From positions 8,960,803 through 9,024,802 of the forward strand of contig OZ022515.1 of NCBI GenBank assembly GCA_963989385.1: a stretch of DNA of 64,000 bases. The letters run 5' to 3'. The translations under genes and the position numbers were made by a program. Position 1 is the first letter of the stretch; each line of letters opens with the position of its first letter. The notes below the pieces were generated by a model that had not been told where the DNA came from, searched no databases, and saw nothing but the letters and a program-made list of their open reading frames with translations. The DNA is from Ctena decussata. Taxonomy: Eukaryota; Mollusca; Bivalvia; Lucinida; Lucinidae. Positions 45,520 through 58,502 of this stretch are shown here, piece by piece.

Positions 45520-47080
45520 GGTTTCCGTTCAATATCTTTTGAAAGTATTGGTGTATTGAATTCATATTTCATACATAGCTACATGATAATAAAATACAAG
45601 TCAAGTTAGATGTTAGGTAAAATCCGTCGATTATTGTTGGAGTTATGGTCCTTTTTCGACTTTATTTTGTATGAAAAAATGGTTTCCGTTCGATATCTTT
45701 TAAAAATCATTAGTGTATTAAAATTCATATTTTATACGCAGGTATATAATTATAAAATACAGGTTGAGTTCGATGTTGGGCAAAATCCGTCAATTATTGT
45801 GGGAGTTATGGACTTTTTTTGACTTCATTTTGTATGAAAAACTGGTTTCCGTTCCATGCCGTGTACATGCTCTTAGAGAATTGACCCCGACCGACCCGAC
45901 TTACTGCTATATAAACTCGGGTTACTCTGGGTATCGATTTCACATGTGTTTCTAATGAAACTGGTCGTATAATCCTCCGGTATACCAATAAATGATACAG
46001 AATTATGCAACTTCGCAGCAGTGCCCCAGGTGGTGAAGATAACGCTGTTAACCGATTTTCTCTAGTTAAAGTAAAACATAAATATCCCGCATCCTAATCT
46101 TGATATAAACTAGAAAATCGAAATCCTCGTTAAAAGTTATGTTGTTTAGGCGTTTTGAACGGATTTCTACGTTAAAATTTAAGCGTTTTGTAATATAGCA
46201 ATTTTGTAATGGCACGGGAACCAGCGAAAAAGTATTCCCTCTTTTACAGTTTTTTATAAAAAATAGTTCCAGTTGTATTGCCAACTTATTTTCGTGTCAT
46301 ACTTCAAAAATATGTCTTCAAACACACTGACTGTATTTAGAATAAAGTTGAAAAAAACTTTATCATTTAATATGCGATTTTCTAGAGTATTTTATGAGAG
46401 CGTTCTTTAATCGGCGCACTAATACGTGAATCAGGTTTCAGTAGCACCGCTGATAAAGTACTATATTCTTGAATTACCTGTATTATTAACTGGGAACCAG
46501 AGATAATGGCAACAGTAGTTCACAGAGCATGTTTAGCTGATAGCTGCAGTGTCAAGATAATTAGGGGATGGCGAAAACATCTGGTCTGATTATCAGTTAG
46601 GCATAAATTTTAGGTTATTTTTCTCTAAGAGGATGTACACATCATGATTATCTTTTGATAGTGTATTGAATTCCTATTTTATACACAGGTATATAATCAT
46701 TAAATACATGTCAAGTTTGATGTTGGGCAAAATCTGTTGATTATTGTGGGAGTTATGGCCCTTTTTCGACTTTATTTTGTATGAAAAAATGGTTTCCGTT
46801 CGATATCTTTTGAAAGCATTAATGTATTGAATTCATATTTTATACACTGGTACATAATCGTAAAATACAGATCAAGTTCGATGTTGGGCAAAATCCGTCA
46901 ATTATTGTGGGAGTTATGGACCTTTTTCGACTTCATTTTGTATGAAAAACTGGTTTCAGTTCATTAACTTTTAAAAGCATTGGTGTATTGAATTCATATT
47001 TTTACACAATGTTTGGTAAAATCCGTCAATTATGTTGGAGTTATGACCCTTCGACTTCATTTCATACAGTTATGGTTTCC
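45520..47080. repeat. Interrupted array of ~160-bp units
   Basis: Units read GGTTTCCGTTCGATATCTTT, TGAAAG.ATT.GTGTATTGAA, TTCATATTTTATACAC.GGTA, AAGTTCGATGTTGGGCAAAA, TCCGTCAATTATTGTGGGAG, TTATGG.CCTTTTTCGACTT. Copies lie at 45522, 45678 and 45843 (partial), then after an unrelated ~800-bp stretch (45860-46650) at 46650, 46790, 46945 and 47070. The left side carries a (CGTA)n stretch (45466-45500). Confidence 0.6.
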
Positions 47081-50000
47081 GTTTGTTAGTTTTTGAAAAG
47101 TTACTTGTTCCCGGGCTATTTCTTTTGGAAAGTTGCATGGCATCCATTTCTGTGATAAGATACAGAAAGTTATCACATATCACAGTCATGACCCCCCCCC
47201 TTCATAGAAAGCCCCCCCCCCCCCCACACACACACACACACACTTCTCTTGATCCAAAAAGCACTATACATCTGACCGAGGAAAACAATAAAACATGTTC
47301 CACAGAAGTCTGCCAAGTCTGCCTTTGTGAACCTAGTTATGCTACAAGTGCCAGTACCTTAAAAACGGCGCCATCTTACTTAGGGCTCAAGGCGGGGCAT
47401 CTGTGTCCTATGCAAACATTTCTAGTTTTTTTTTCGATTTTGCTATAGATCTTTACCACTTTTTCCCTACTTTTCCTCTCTTTTGTTTTTCTTTTTTTCT
47501 CCTCTGTGTTGTGCAGTTATCCCATCTTTTATATTGGCCCAAGTTGTTTATTAAGATCAGTAGAGCAGATACAAACGGTTGTCATACAGTCGGCGGTAAA
47601 CATTTGAAAAAAAATGAAGTTACTGATACAGATATCCCGGTCGGAAAAGTCAAGTCGCTATTTTTTATGAGCATTGAAGTCCGTGACTGAACAACTCTAG
47701 CAAGCCGAAAATGTTGACAAATGCAAACTTTAAAAGGATGCCACGGGGTATGCTATCATCCAGAAAAGTACAGATCACTGTGTCAAAAACAAAGTTATCG
47801 CGCTTTTGCATTAAACAAATCCGTCCGAAATAGATAAAGACAGGCTTCGATATCGGACGTTATAGCTTTGATTAACGGCAGTTCAAGTGAATAAAGGCAA
47901 TTTCCTATGCTTTAAAGGATCCAATATTCAAACGATCTTCCAGATATCAAGATGTTTGATTTGAATGCGTCAACCTTCGTCAAGAAATGTCATAGCAAAG
48001 TACACATTCAGCTACAAGAGGAGCACAATTAGTAGCTATCGGAATACCAACAGTTTGTCTTCAAATATTAATGCCGAATGTTATGTAAATATATTCTATT
48101 AAGATTATGTTAATCTGACTAGACCAAAATTTGTATGACTCTCGTGACGGAAGAGGCTAAAATACGTATTTTGTTTTTTGTCTGAATTTCAGTAAGAACA
48201 AATTGTCAACTTTTCATATTTTTCTGCAACTTTAGAGCAAAAACAGTATTTGCACTCCGTCACCGCAGTTCTATACTGTTCTGTATCACTACCGGCTCAA
48301 AACGGGTAGTGCATATCGTTGGATTCGGGATCAAATGTTCTATCTACTGGTAATTTTGTGATTTTCCTCCTCTCTACAACCTAAATTTGATGTTCTTTCT
48401 GCAATTAGTCGTTTATCTGACGTGATCTGCACATGAACTATTATGTTATATTGTGCACAGAATTACTCCCCTCCCCCCACCCCCTTCGAAAATGTACACT
48501 CTTTATAAGATCCCTTTCAATTACTTTGTAGCTTAAATCTAGGGCTTTCCTCAGTATTTCGCCCTATTAATGATATAGTAGCTTAACTGAGATACAAATA
48601 ATCAAATTCTAAAACTGTAAATTAGGTGAAATGAATAAAAAAAAAACAAAAAAAAAAAACAACAATAATCAAGGATTAAAGGAATATACAACAGTCCAGC
48701 GCCCAAGTGATCAGTCACATTTCATGCCCAAATGCCCTCTCATCAAACTAAAACAAAAACTGTTTATAAAGCTCTAAACAGAAAGAAGAAGTCAACGCTC
48801 GAAACTGGCACCTCTCAAGATAAGCAATATGAATAATCATAAATTTTCACATGACGCAACTCCTGTTGGTTCAGTTGGAAAATGATAACTTCATGTTAGG
48901 CTAAATAAGAAACAAATATTAGGTACCTGGAAAAAATGAACAACATCTGAATTAACTACAATGCCAAATGTTCTAGACTGTTGCCTGTACAAAAAGCGGC
49001 TTGTTATCAGGTCCTGTTTCCCAGTATATTACTTATAAATGCTATTTGTGTAAATGACTTAAAAATGAAATAATGTTGGCACAAAATGCTTTTATATGTG
49101 CACCTTTTCCTTAATTTCAGTGACATAATAGCAAGCTAGCAACCTACCAACGAGTTGCTGCTAACAATCGGCGGCAAACACTGAGTGTAGGTTGCTTTAC
49201 GATATAACGCGTATTTTTGTTCTATCTATTCCGTCCCATCCCACTAAGGCTTCGATTTTTTTTTGTCACTGTATTCCCGGTCGGAGTTTTTTTTCTTTGG
49301 GGAAAATGAGTTGCTGGCATTTGTACTGGACATAAAAAAAATCTTTACCGAAAGAACCATTTATCTGTCAAGCTTTTATTTTTTTATTGTCCTTTTGAAT
49401 AAACTTTGTTCATTATTTTCTTTTTCCATTATGGAATTGACCTTTTGCTACGTAAATTATTTCAACCAACCCGCAATGCCGCTAGACGCACGTTCTCGGA
49501 AAAATAAAATAGAATATAATTTCCTGTTTACCTCCCCAGGGCAACAGGTGAATGTCTTCTGTAGAAACTCTTTTAATGCCGGAAACCATGGATCTTAATA
49601 TACCTCTTGGTACAACCTGGCAGAACCCCCTGAAGGTAACTATATTAGAAAAAACACAACTTACTTGCCTCTAAAGCCATATTGTATCTTTCAAAGTGTA
49701 ATTTTATAGTTTTTATGCTAAATTCACACTGCAGCTAATATTTGGGGATAAAATATATCATCATGGACACTTATACACGGATTTTAAAAAACCAAATTTA
49801 AGGTCTCGTGTCCAAAACTCAGGGTGGATGATCACGTGGTTTTCATGTCGCAGGAAATACTGGAAATTTCAGTACAACGATTGCTTCATTGTTAGTTTTT
49901 ATCAAGATCGTTTCTTTGTGGCACAAGCAGTATTATAGAATAAAGCTCAGTGAAGCGTGCTCGTCAGTACTTTAAACTGGTTTTCTTGATTTTACTGAGC

Positions 50001-51911
50001 GTTTACTTGCTTTAACGTTTAAACCTCCCCAGTTTTGGAGCGACAACATCATTAACGTGCCACAGCCTACTTTCGGTTTCGGATGTTGGCGGACGATTAA
50101 ACACAAAAACTATAAAACTCACGATAAAATCGCAAATATCGTCTGAAAGTACTCATGACTACACATTCACTGCGCTGCATTTTAAAAGAATGTATACAAA
50201 AATAAACAAAAACTTTTTAACTAAAACATTAAGAATTCCCGGGATTTCCTTGTTCAGAAAGACGTAAGGAAATGACGTAAGAAAGCACGCAATCATCCAC
50301 ACTGAAATTGTTTCACAGTGTAGTTTGATCCCTAAGGTAAATAAAGAATGTTGTAAAACCATTAAAAAACCTTCTTAATCTCGCCACCCGAACCAAAATC
50401 CAATCTCATTGAAATTAGCTACTCGTCGTAAAAGTGTTAATTTATCAAAACAAAAAAAATCATCCCTTGAAAGGCGATCATTTTATGTAATAAAAGGTCT
50501 CGAACCTATTCTTCAGCCATCCAACGGCTAATCTTGGTGTATTTTTTACATAAATACTATTTGACATAAATACTGAAACAGGTGAAGTAAACATTGTTTT
50601 AAAATTTGTGTCACGATATGTCATGATGAAATTCTTATCAGCTCTGACGTCATGTAGGGTAAAAGCAGGTACATTCGGACGGCGGGGTGTTCTCTGACAC
50701 TTTTGGTAGCTGGTGAGGATGTTAAGAAAATAAGATAGCCGGGAAATATCAACTCTAGGCTTGTTTTGTCATTCTGTCTCAACATAATTAAACAAACATA
50801 TGGGCCTCACCATTTGATACCCTTTGTGGGGGTCTGATTTTTTCTTTTCTTAATAAAAAATGGGATTGTTATAATAGTATTAATACCGAAAAGATAGTAT
50901 GCCCTTGATTTGTTAGGGAGAAAGAATATTGCCTGAAAAAAAATAGATTAGAATTAAATTTTCTTTTTTGTATTCTGCCTACTACTACGTGTCCAAGAGC
51001 ATGCACATATACTGACTTTATACTTTCTACAATGCCATGTTTATTGCCTATTATGCACTTGGGGTGGTCATGGTCGGGCGGTTGTTGCTGGAACATGGAT
51101 CTTGCATTATACTAATTTGGATATTAGTAGGTTAAGGGCCTACTGTGCATACAGTAGGTGAAGGTGGTCGCTTCAATTTTTTGTTTGGCATATCATATCT
51201 CTTTTCTTTCTCCATCTTCCTGGTTGACGGCTCGATTTAGACGGAAAAACTGTATAAAAGAAGATTTAACCCAAACCAACAACCGACTATTGTGTACTTT
51301 GTCATGTTTGGTGACGACTGCGCCCTGTCTACTGTTCACTTAGTGCTATCAACTGCGACATTGATTAAATGTACAAGTAAACAAAAGCTCGTGCAAAAGC
51401 TGTATGCCTGTGCGCATTGCACAGTGGCGAAAAAAACGATTTTGTTGTAGGCAGAAGACAGTAAACAGGACAAAGAAAACAGTACACTGTGGATCAGTCG
51501 ACCGTAAACAGTAAGCAGTTTACAGTATAGCAAATAATATACAGCCAGTATAGGTGCATGCTCTCAGGCATATGCCTAAATTAAACAATTCTGTTATAGT
51601 AGACAGTGCAAGGAAACAATACCTGGCAGGACGAATTGCATATTGAATTACATACAATCACTGCAACAGATACATTACTGACAGAAGTGGTATGGACATC
51701 GAATGTTTTACGACTCCACCAGGGATATTAATATTGAGTTTAACCAACCCTTTCATATGCTGTATTTAAGTATGTTAAGTACGTTCACTACGAACTGTTC
51801 AGCGTTGGAGTCATCATGTTGGTAGGTTGCGATGTAGGTAGCGCCTATTTCATGATACATGTATATATGGGGCATGCTCATCATTTTATTTGCTTTTTCT
51901 TTACATTTTAG
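47081..51911. other. Region upstream of the second signal-peptide exon
   Basis: No gene recognised. Notable are C/CA tracts (47187), poly-A (48640-48660) and a CRE-like TGACGTCA near 50645. Frames at 49263 and 47083 are low-complexity or hydrophobic without structure. Confidence 0.4.
47187..47243. repeat. C-run and (CA)n microsatellite
   Basis: Runs of C are followed by CACACACACACACACAC. Similar C/CA tracts lie at 58158-58188 and 59923-59952, and a G-run at 61949-61961. Confidence 0.85.
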
Positions 51912-52044
51912 TATGCTGTATGGATAGCAAAATCATTGTGACGGAAGTACCATGTAAAGTGGATGTCACCGGGATCTAAAGGGAAGGCTAAAGATAAAGA
52001 CATGTCGCTCTTCTTGCTTCCTCTAGTCTTTCTTTGCCAAAGAG
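51912..52044 (+). CDS. Signal-peptide exon of a probable tandem paralogue (rest outside the window)
   Basis: The exon opens after TCTTTACATTTTAG (ending 51911) and closes before GTACTT at 52045. It is 133 bp long with ATG at 52002, 90 bp into the exon. It encodes 14 residues, MSLFLLPLVFLCQR, plus one base (phase 1). Exon 1 of the first gene is 130 bp, has its ATG 87 bp in, also encodes 14 hydrophobic residues plus one base, and both donors start GTAC. Aligned, the two peptides share the M-x-L-x-L-x3-LV-x-L-x-Q spacing. No cysteine-rich exon follows before 64000, so the gene must continue past the window. It could instead be an unrelated secreted protein, since a signal peptide alone is weak evidence. 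Confidence 0.5.
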
Positions 52045-52084
52045 GTACTTTTTTATTTGTACCTTTATGTTGAAAACTGTGACA

Positions 52085-53936
52085 ATTTATAATCTTCTTA
52101 CAAAAAATAATGATTATATGGGATTATTGAACACAATGTACTGTTAACAGATATGAAGATTTTATGGTAATTACATGGCAACCGATCGCAACAGTTCATG
52201 AAAAAATTCAAATGACAATTACTCTGAAACTAGGCAGCCAGTTTTAATCAAGTCTCATATTAAATTTTAACATTTAGTATTTGTACAAAAATAGTTAAAA
52301 GGTCATGATTCCACATTCAAGATGGCTATCATGCCCATATTTGGTAAAATAAAAAATCAAATGACTTCATTTTCAGAACCACTGGACCGATTTGGTTGAT
52401 ATTTTGCTAGAAGAATATAGGGCACCACTCCGTACAAAACATCTAAAATTAAATAATCGGATCATAAACAGACCTTTAATGGGTAGGGTAAATTTGGGAA
52501 AATGACCTATAATTTCAGACACATGTACCCTTGGCCCTGGGTAACTAACTGTAAGTAGGATTATTGAAGAATATATACTGATAAAATATATGATTTTTTT
52601 ATGAAAATTACATGGCAACTTGTGTTGCCATTGCACCCTATGGCAACTGTTCATGCAAAAATTTAAATGACATTTCCTCTGACACTAGCTTGCCAATTTA
52701 CATCAATTGCATATTAAGTATTTACATGGAAATTGTACAAAAATAGTTAAAATGGTCATGATTCGATATTTAAGCTGGCCGACATACTCATGTATGAAAA
52801 AAAATCAAACGACATTGTTTCCAGAACTACTGTACCGATTGGGCTGATATTTTGCAGGAAGCATATGAGGCACCTCCCTATATAAAATAGCTAAAATTAT
52901 CTTAGATAAATCGTTAACGGACGTAAAGGGCGTGGTCTAAATTTGGGAAAATGACGTAGAATTTCAGACACATGGAAATTCTAAGCTAGGTAGCTATTTT
53001 TTTCATAGAATTATAGAAAACAATCTACTGATAACATATATAAAGAATATATGAAAAATACATTGCAATTTTCGTTGGCAACCGATGGGAACTGTGAAAC
53101 TACGCTGCCAATTTTAATCAAATTTCATACTTACATGGTGGTTGTACAAAAAAATAATAGCAAAAATAGTCATAATTCTAAATTTTAGATGGCCTTTAAG
53201 CCAATTTAAGGTAAAAACCATTCAAACGACTTCTTCTCAAATACAAACGGACCTATTTGGCTGATATTTTGCAGCAAGCATAATAATCCTTTAAGCTAGG
53301 TAGCTAATTTTTCATTTGATTATTGAAGACAATATACTAATTACATGTATGAAGTTTTTAACAAAATTACATGGAAACTTAAGTTAGTTTAAACATATTT
53401 ATTGTATCATAAATTGTACATTATTACAATATAAACATGATACAAACAATTGGATCAGAACGATAGCATAAATGCTTATTTAGTTAATCTCAAACTTAGG
53501 TCGCCATGGCAACCAATGGCAACTGTTCATGAAATAATTCAAATGACATTTCCTCTGACACTAGGCAGCTAATTTTAATATTTAGCATCTATATGGTAGA
53601 CGTTAAATAAATAGCTAAATTTTTTATTCGATATTAAAGATGGCCGTCATGCCCATATATGCTAAAAAACGTTCAAACGACTTCATCTTCAAAACCACTG
53701 GACTGATTTGGCTGATAATTTGCAGCAAGCGTATGGATCTTTTACGCTTGGTAGCTAATTTTTCATAGGATTATTAAGACTATTAACGGATAATATATAT
53801 GAAGTTTTTACAAAACTACATGGAAATAAATAAATTAAAATATTGTTTAAACCAAAACAACATGGAAACTTAGGTCGTCCTGCCAACCAATAGCAAGCGT
53901 TCATAAAAAAGACTCAAATGACATTTCCTCTGATAC
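52085..53936 (+). mobile_element. AGCTCACC-family element, left part, built of ~450-bp modules
   Basis: Modules repeat the order: ATTATTGAAGA..ATATACTGATAAC, ACATGGCAACT, TTCAAATGACATTTCCTCTG, ACTAGGCAGCCAATTT, GTTGTACAAAAATAGCTAAA, AAGATGGCCGTCATGCCCAT, ACCACTGGACCGATTTGGCT. At least four modules are visible. The element resumes at 62982 after the 9-kb insertion and ends near 63790. The GGCCGATTT/AGATGGCCG wording is shared with the 4344-4673 and 33129-33404 copies. The left end is not the canonical AGCTCACCTGAGC, so the copy is probably truncated. An unrelated ~90-bp insert lies near 53390-53480. Confidence 0.55.
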
Positions 53937-54089
53937 CACCCTGTCCAGTCGAAACACAGGTTACACGGTCAAAACACCGGATAAACGTTATTGTAACACC
54001 GGCTAACGGCTGATTCGCACACAAAATATTATGGCGGCGCCCATACAAGGTAAGTATTTTGTTATCTCTTTGCTTGCAAATAAATATTT

Positions 54090-54290
54090 TTGCTGAAATA
54101 AAAAACGAAATTGGTGGAGAATTGATTTGTTTTAACGTGTATGCTTCAATGCAGAGTGATTTGTATCTGATTTCTTCAAACATTCGATCCGGAGTTAGCT
54201 CAATGGTTTCGGCCATGAATACTTTAGCCGATTTGTCTGCAAACATTTCGTACTTTTGAAAAATAAGCAGAGCTTATGAGCGAAATCAAT
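54090..54290 (-). pseudogene. Frameshifted inverted copy of the 56866-57018 peptide
   Basis: Reading the minus strand, ISSAYFSK is followed after a one-base shift by YEMFADKSAKVFMAETIELT and PDRMFEEIRYKSLCIEAYT. It aligns over about 45 residues with the + strand ORF at 56866, roughly three-quarters identical in DNA over about 200 bp. It lies about 100 bp inside the left inverted end of the 9-kb element. Confidence 0.4.
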
Positions 54291-55061
54291 AATAATTTTA
54301 CAGTTTATAAAAAATGCGTTGAAAACGCGTAATAAGAATTTAATGGCCAAAATGTATAGTAACACCGGATAAACGGTACGAGAAGTTATTTTCTACTCCA
54401 GTTTAGTTGACCTAGTAAAGGTGTACTAGAATACCTCCATGTTTTTTCTCCATTTATACAAAATGAAATGCATTTTGTGGCACATTGTTTACTTCCTATT
54501 TTTGGAAGGAATCTGCTTCTTTGAGAGTTGATCCCCACTGAGAAAGCAGCTTAAAAGAAAACAATAGCTTTGCTCCCCTTGAAGACGTGCCCATATACCT
54601 TAAAACAATGTGAAAGTTACTATGCTGTGTATCTCGAGAAACCTGTTTTTGAGCATGTAGGAAAGTGCAAGCCCTGACTAGTCTGTTCGCACACAAAGTG
54701 TTGTCAGGGATGGAACGTTTTTTAATGTGAATGGATACATGTTTAGGTGTGTGTATGTGGAGGTTTGGGGCGGGGGCAACTCCGTCATTTATTTTCGTGT
54801 TGCTTCCTTTTTAACGGGAGTCAAATCTGAAAGGAAACGGTATGTTCCTCTAGGAGTAGATTGAATTTTCTTGTTTAATGGTAGATCCCATTTCTGAAGG
54901 GCTTCAGCTTCAGCACCCATGGAAGTGAACAAGGGAACAGGAAGTCACAAGAATGGTTTCTCTCTTTAATAAATGGCAGAAGAACATGGGGTGTGCTTAT
55001 GCATTTTAACTAAACAAAATTGAATTATTGTTTGGGTAATGCGTGCATATTCTAACTACAG

Positions 55062-55540
55062 CCTGCATATATATTGGCTGGTCTTGGAGTGAATTATGGT
55101 CAAGGGATGCACCTCCATATTCGTTCACCGTTTTTACAAAGGGAAACAACTTTTATAACTTCCTCTTTCTTCCCTTGACAAAGAAGCCCTTTCAAAAAGG
55201 TCTACTAGGAAAGGAGAAAATTTTCTTTTAAAGGTACAACTTCTTTACTTAATGAGTTAAACCTGACTGAGATGGGAGGAAAAATAGAAAATGGTCGAGT
55301 TGCTAAAAGTATACCATTTACCTCCAGACTCTTTTTCATGGCTTTTAATTATGGTGCTGCAAACCTGGGAATATTCAGAAAGAAAAATTGAGCGAAACTG
55401 TAGACCCAGAGCAGACTGCTCCTAAAGATCATTCTGTCAGGATCTACATTGTCTACCAGCATTTCATAAAGCTTACTCTGACAGAGCTATCAGACTTATC
55501 CATAGATGAAAATGGGAAAGTCATTTATATCACAGAATAA
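55062..55540 (+). pseudogene. Decayed coding segment of unknown function inside the 9-kb element
   Basis: After an acceptor-like CTAACTACAG (ending 55061, allowing one base of slack) one frame stays coding-like for about 109 codons, with two stops: a TGA after SSFFP and a TAG before ERRKF. It includes FTSRLFFMAFNYGAANLGIF. A one-base shift near 55385 then opens 50 codons beginning LSETVDPEQ and ending GKVIYITE, closed by TAA at 55538. Long non-repetitive peptides with normal composition are unusual in this A/T-rich repeat DNA. I do not recognise the family. Stops and a frameshift show it is not functional as it stands. It could be a captured host gene fragment or part of the element's own gene. 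Confidence 0.33.
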
Positions 55541-56479
55541 TGTTTTGTAGATTATGGTAAATGACAACAGTATTTGCACAGTTTCGTGTAAGATGAATGT
55601 GTGTATTTCTAGGGGAAAAATCATCTGTGCCATTTTGCTTCCCCTAGGAGAAATTTTAAGAGCTATAAGGAATCCTTTCTTTCATAGGAGCAAGTTTTTC
55701 CCTTGATACCTACTCATCCGAGGACGCAAGCACAAAGCCACAGGTTTGTACCTAACCCTAACGGTATGAGACTTAACTTATTTTTCAAGTCCGTCTAGTT
55801 ACTGTCAAAGGCTGTTCTTTAGGTCATCTACACAAGTACTTCGATCTCTACCCAAGGATGCCCAACTACCCAACAGCCACTATCCTAACTACTACCAATT
55901 ACACTAAGGCGCGTATACTGTCTTTAAACAGTGTAGTTGATAGAGTTTGTAGAAATACTCACTGTGACTATATACAACATATGATCGTATGGATCCAGGT
56001 ATTCCATGTATATACTTGTATTCGCACAACTTAATCGAGAAGCCCTATCCGAGAAATTAAGCAGAACATTTTCTATGAAACTTCTTTATTAAGAAGCGCA
56101 GTGGCACAAATGGTTTAGCAGGTGCCTCTGGGTGGTTAGATGGAGTTGCCGTAGTCAGCGTGGATTCCAATCCTTGCCGCCCAGTGGGTATTTCTTTATT
56201 TCTCAATATATGTAATATACATAGCGCTACGTTATCTGTATCCTGAAGTTTCGAAATGTTTTTATAATGGCATACGATGGTTATATGCACATGCTGATCT
56301 AAATAACTTTGTACTATTTGAATAAAGTAAATCAAAATTAAAAGAAACTTAAGTGGGAATCTCTGAAAAATAAGCGGAAAGGTAGTAGACCTATAATGCT
56401 TAATAAAGGTCCGAAGGGTTCAGTCAGTATACCCACAAATGACCATGTTCCCCCAAGCAGGGGTACCAGGATGCATCAT

Positions 56480-56700
56480 TTCCTGGCATTTCAAACCCCA
56501 TCGGCTGGGACTGACATTTACAAGTTCAGTTTCTTCCCCCTGACTATTTGAGATCAGACCTCCCTGTTAAATTCCTTTATCTCTGCTACTGTGTGTGCAG
56601 AGGGTTCAGTTACTAAGTTTACTTATTTTGTAAAGGCTATGGACATGCTTCCCCGGGTTCAAGTGAATGATAGTCTTTGGACGTATCACCAGTAAATAAT
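56480..56700 (+). pseudogene. LINE reverse-transcriptase 3'-end remnant (tentative)
   Basis: One frame reads TDIYKFSFFPLTI, a stop, then DQTSLLNSFISATV and an S-V-x-K-F motif. This resembles the Y-x-x-SFFPRTI-x-DWN-x-LP-x-S...SVxxFK end found in many LINE polymerases. The Arg of SFFPRTI and the Trp-Asn are lost and a stop interrupts the block, so it is inactive. It lies inside the 9-kb element with inverted ends, probably as a nested insertion. Confidence 0.3.
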
Positions 56701-56865
56701 TCTGATTCTGAAGCTGGACAGAAGACAACTTGTTGTTCCGTTTTATCCGCCGTTACTTTTCATTTAGGTTATTAAATTCTTATTATGTGTTTTAAATGCA
56801 TCTTTTTATTATAAACGGTAAAGTTACTATCAAGTGTACCCAAACAATCAACGAAAGCACCCCAC

Positions 56866-57018
56866 ATGTCTATAAGCGCTGCATATTTTCAAAAGTACGG
56901 ACGTGTTGCAGAAAAATCGGCTCAAGAGTTCCTGGCCGAAACTGTTGCACCAGCTCCGGATCGAATTTTTGAAGAAATCAGATATAAATCACTCTGCATC
57001 GAAGCATACATGGTATAA
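56866..57018 (+). CDS. Small ORF (50 aa), conserved peptide repeated within the 9-kb element
   Basis: ATG 56866 to TAA 57016. It contains AYFQKYGRVAEKSAQ, then AETVAPAPDRIFEEIRYKSL and CIEAY. The minus strand at 54090-54290 encodes a homologue (ADKSAK...AETIELTPDRMFEEI, then RYKSLCIEAYT) with a one-base frameshift near its start. Differences near the conserved core include silent ones (TAT/TAC, ATC/ATT), which hints at past selection on protein. It may be one exon of a larger gene, since GGTATAA after the last shared codon could be a weak donor. The family was not recognised. Confidence 0.35.
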   Translation: MSISAAYFQKYGRVAEKSAQEFLAETVAPAPDRIFEEIRYKSLCIEAYMV

Positions 57019-57758
57019 TAAATCAATTCTCTTCCGATTTCACATTTTATTTTAGCGAAAACATTTATTTGCAAGCATAGAAACAATAAAATTCTTATCT
57101 GGTCAGTTGGAACGCAGACTCATCACATTTGAGTAAATCATTTTCTGAGCGGTCGTCTACGAACAAAGAAATAATCCCTAACAAAATGACGGCGAAAATT
57201 CAGTAAAAATTGCACCTAATTATGCCACTTGTTATTGTTACTACGATGACTGACACTACTAGGAACTTGAATCAGGGAAATATTTTGGCTATTATAGTGA
57301 GCTTGAAATCATTTCAAGACCCCACTGAAATTCCTTAAATAGAAAATAATGGACACAATCTGATGCAACCAGTTCGTATAAACCGAAGACCCCTAAACAC
57401 TATGATAGTTTATTTTGCAAAGACAATTGTCCCACAAACCGATTTCGAGGACATTGTAAAATTTTCGTAGCTGGGATGCTTGTCGTCCTTCTTGTAGTCT
57501 AATATATCGGGAGAAGGTCTGATGACGGAGAAATCAATCAATATTGGACGGTGGAAATTCCAAACGGGTGATAGCGTTGAACGTTTTGTATGATGATCAC
57601 CTTTGGCGTAACAACAGTTTTTGCTTTCTCAAACTATTAAAGATTAAAAGAAGGAAGAGTAGAATTAATCATAGTACAATGTAAGTGCCTACTTGTTTCT
57701 ATAAACACGATTTTGAGAGCTGACAACCACACCTTCACCCTCAACCACCCCACCCACA

Positions 57759-57847
57759 GGGGCTTGTATCACACTTTTTACAGGCTGCAGTCATAGGTGT
57801 ATGTATTGGCTATGACTGTAGCCTGAAAAGGTGTGATACAAGCCCCT
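57759..57847. mobile_element. Foldback, ~37-bp arms
   Basis: GGGGCTTGTATCACACTTTT, TACAGGCTGCAGTCATA pairs with TATGACTGTAGCCTGAAAAG, GTGTGATACAAGCCCC across a 15-base loop. Confidence 0.7.
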
Positions 57848-58502
57848 ATGATTCCATCCCCTCCGCACACACTCCTGCGCATGCCTTCCCCAACCTGGCG
57901 AGACAGACAAACCTCCTACAACAACCAGCTGAGCTACAACTGCATAATTATGTGTCATTGTTCCAGACTGATTCTGTGAGATTTGAACAAGTTTTAGTGA
58001 GATTGATTCGATAACATGATGATCATGAAGATCAGGCCTAAGTCACAGAATGACGGCTAACTGCTAGACCCTGCACTTTTGGTGGGTAGGTAGGCCAAGT
58101 TGTTTGCAGCTGCCTGCCTCCCACCAAAGCCTCCCTTCCAAACCCCTTCCCCAACCCGCCCCCCCCCCACCACACACACACACACACCAAATGATTTGGT
58201 CATTTTGTCATTTTGTTTGGACAGCCTTTTTTCCATTTTTTTTTAAATGCAAATCTACGGTGATCAACCTGCATAGTAAGACAAACAGATCTGACCAAAC
58301 AGTGTAGACACAGGAGCAGTCTGATCTGGGTCTGCACTTTTTGCCTTAATATCTGCACATTTTGGGTACAGCATTTGTGGGTGAAACCGATATGTTCAAA
58401 ATGTAGGATGCTGTTATCTTAGTATCATTAGTGTAACTATGTGTGACATTTTATGTATTACTAGTCTATTATTTGTTGTTGTTGTTTTCATAGTTTGCAG
58501 TG

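Noticed and set aside
56095..56190. Possible SINE head (GTGGCACAAATGGTTTAGCA ... GATTCCAATCC)
   Set aside because: Only a loose B-box likeness and no convincing cloverleaf or body shared with the other SINEs.
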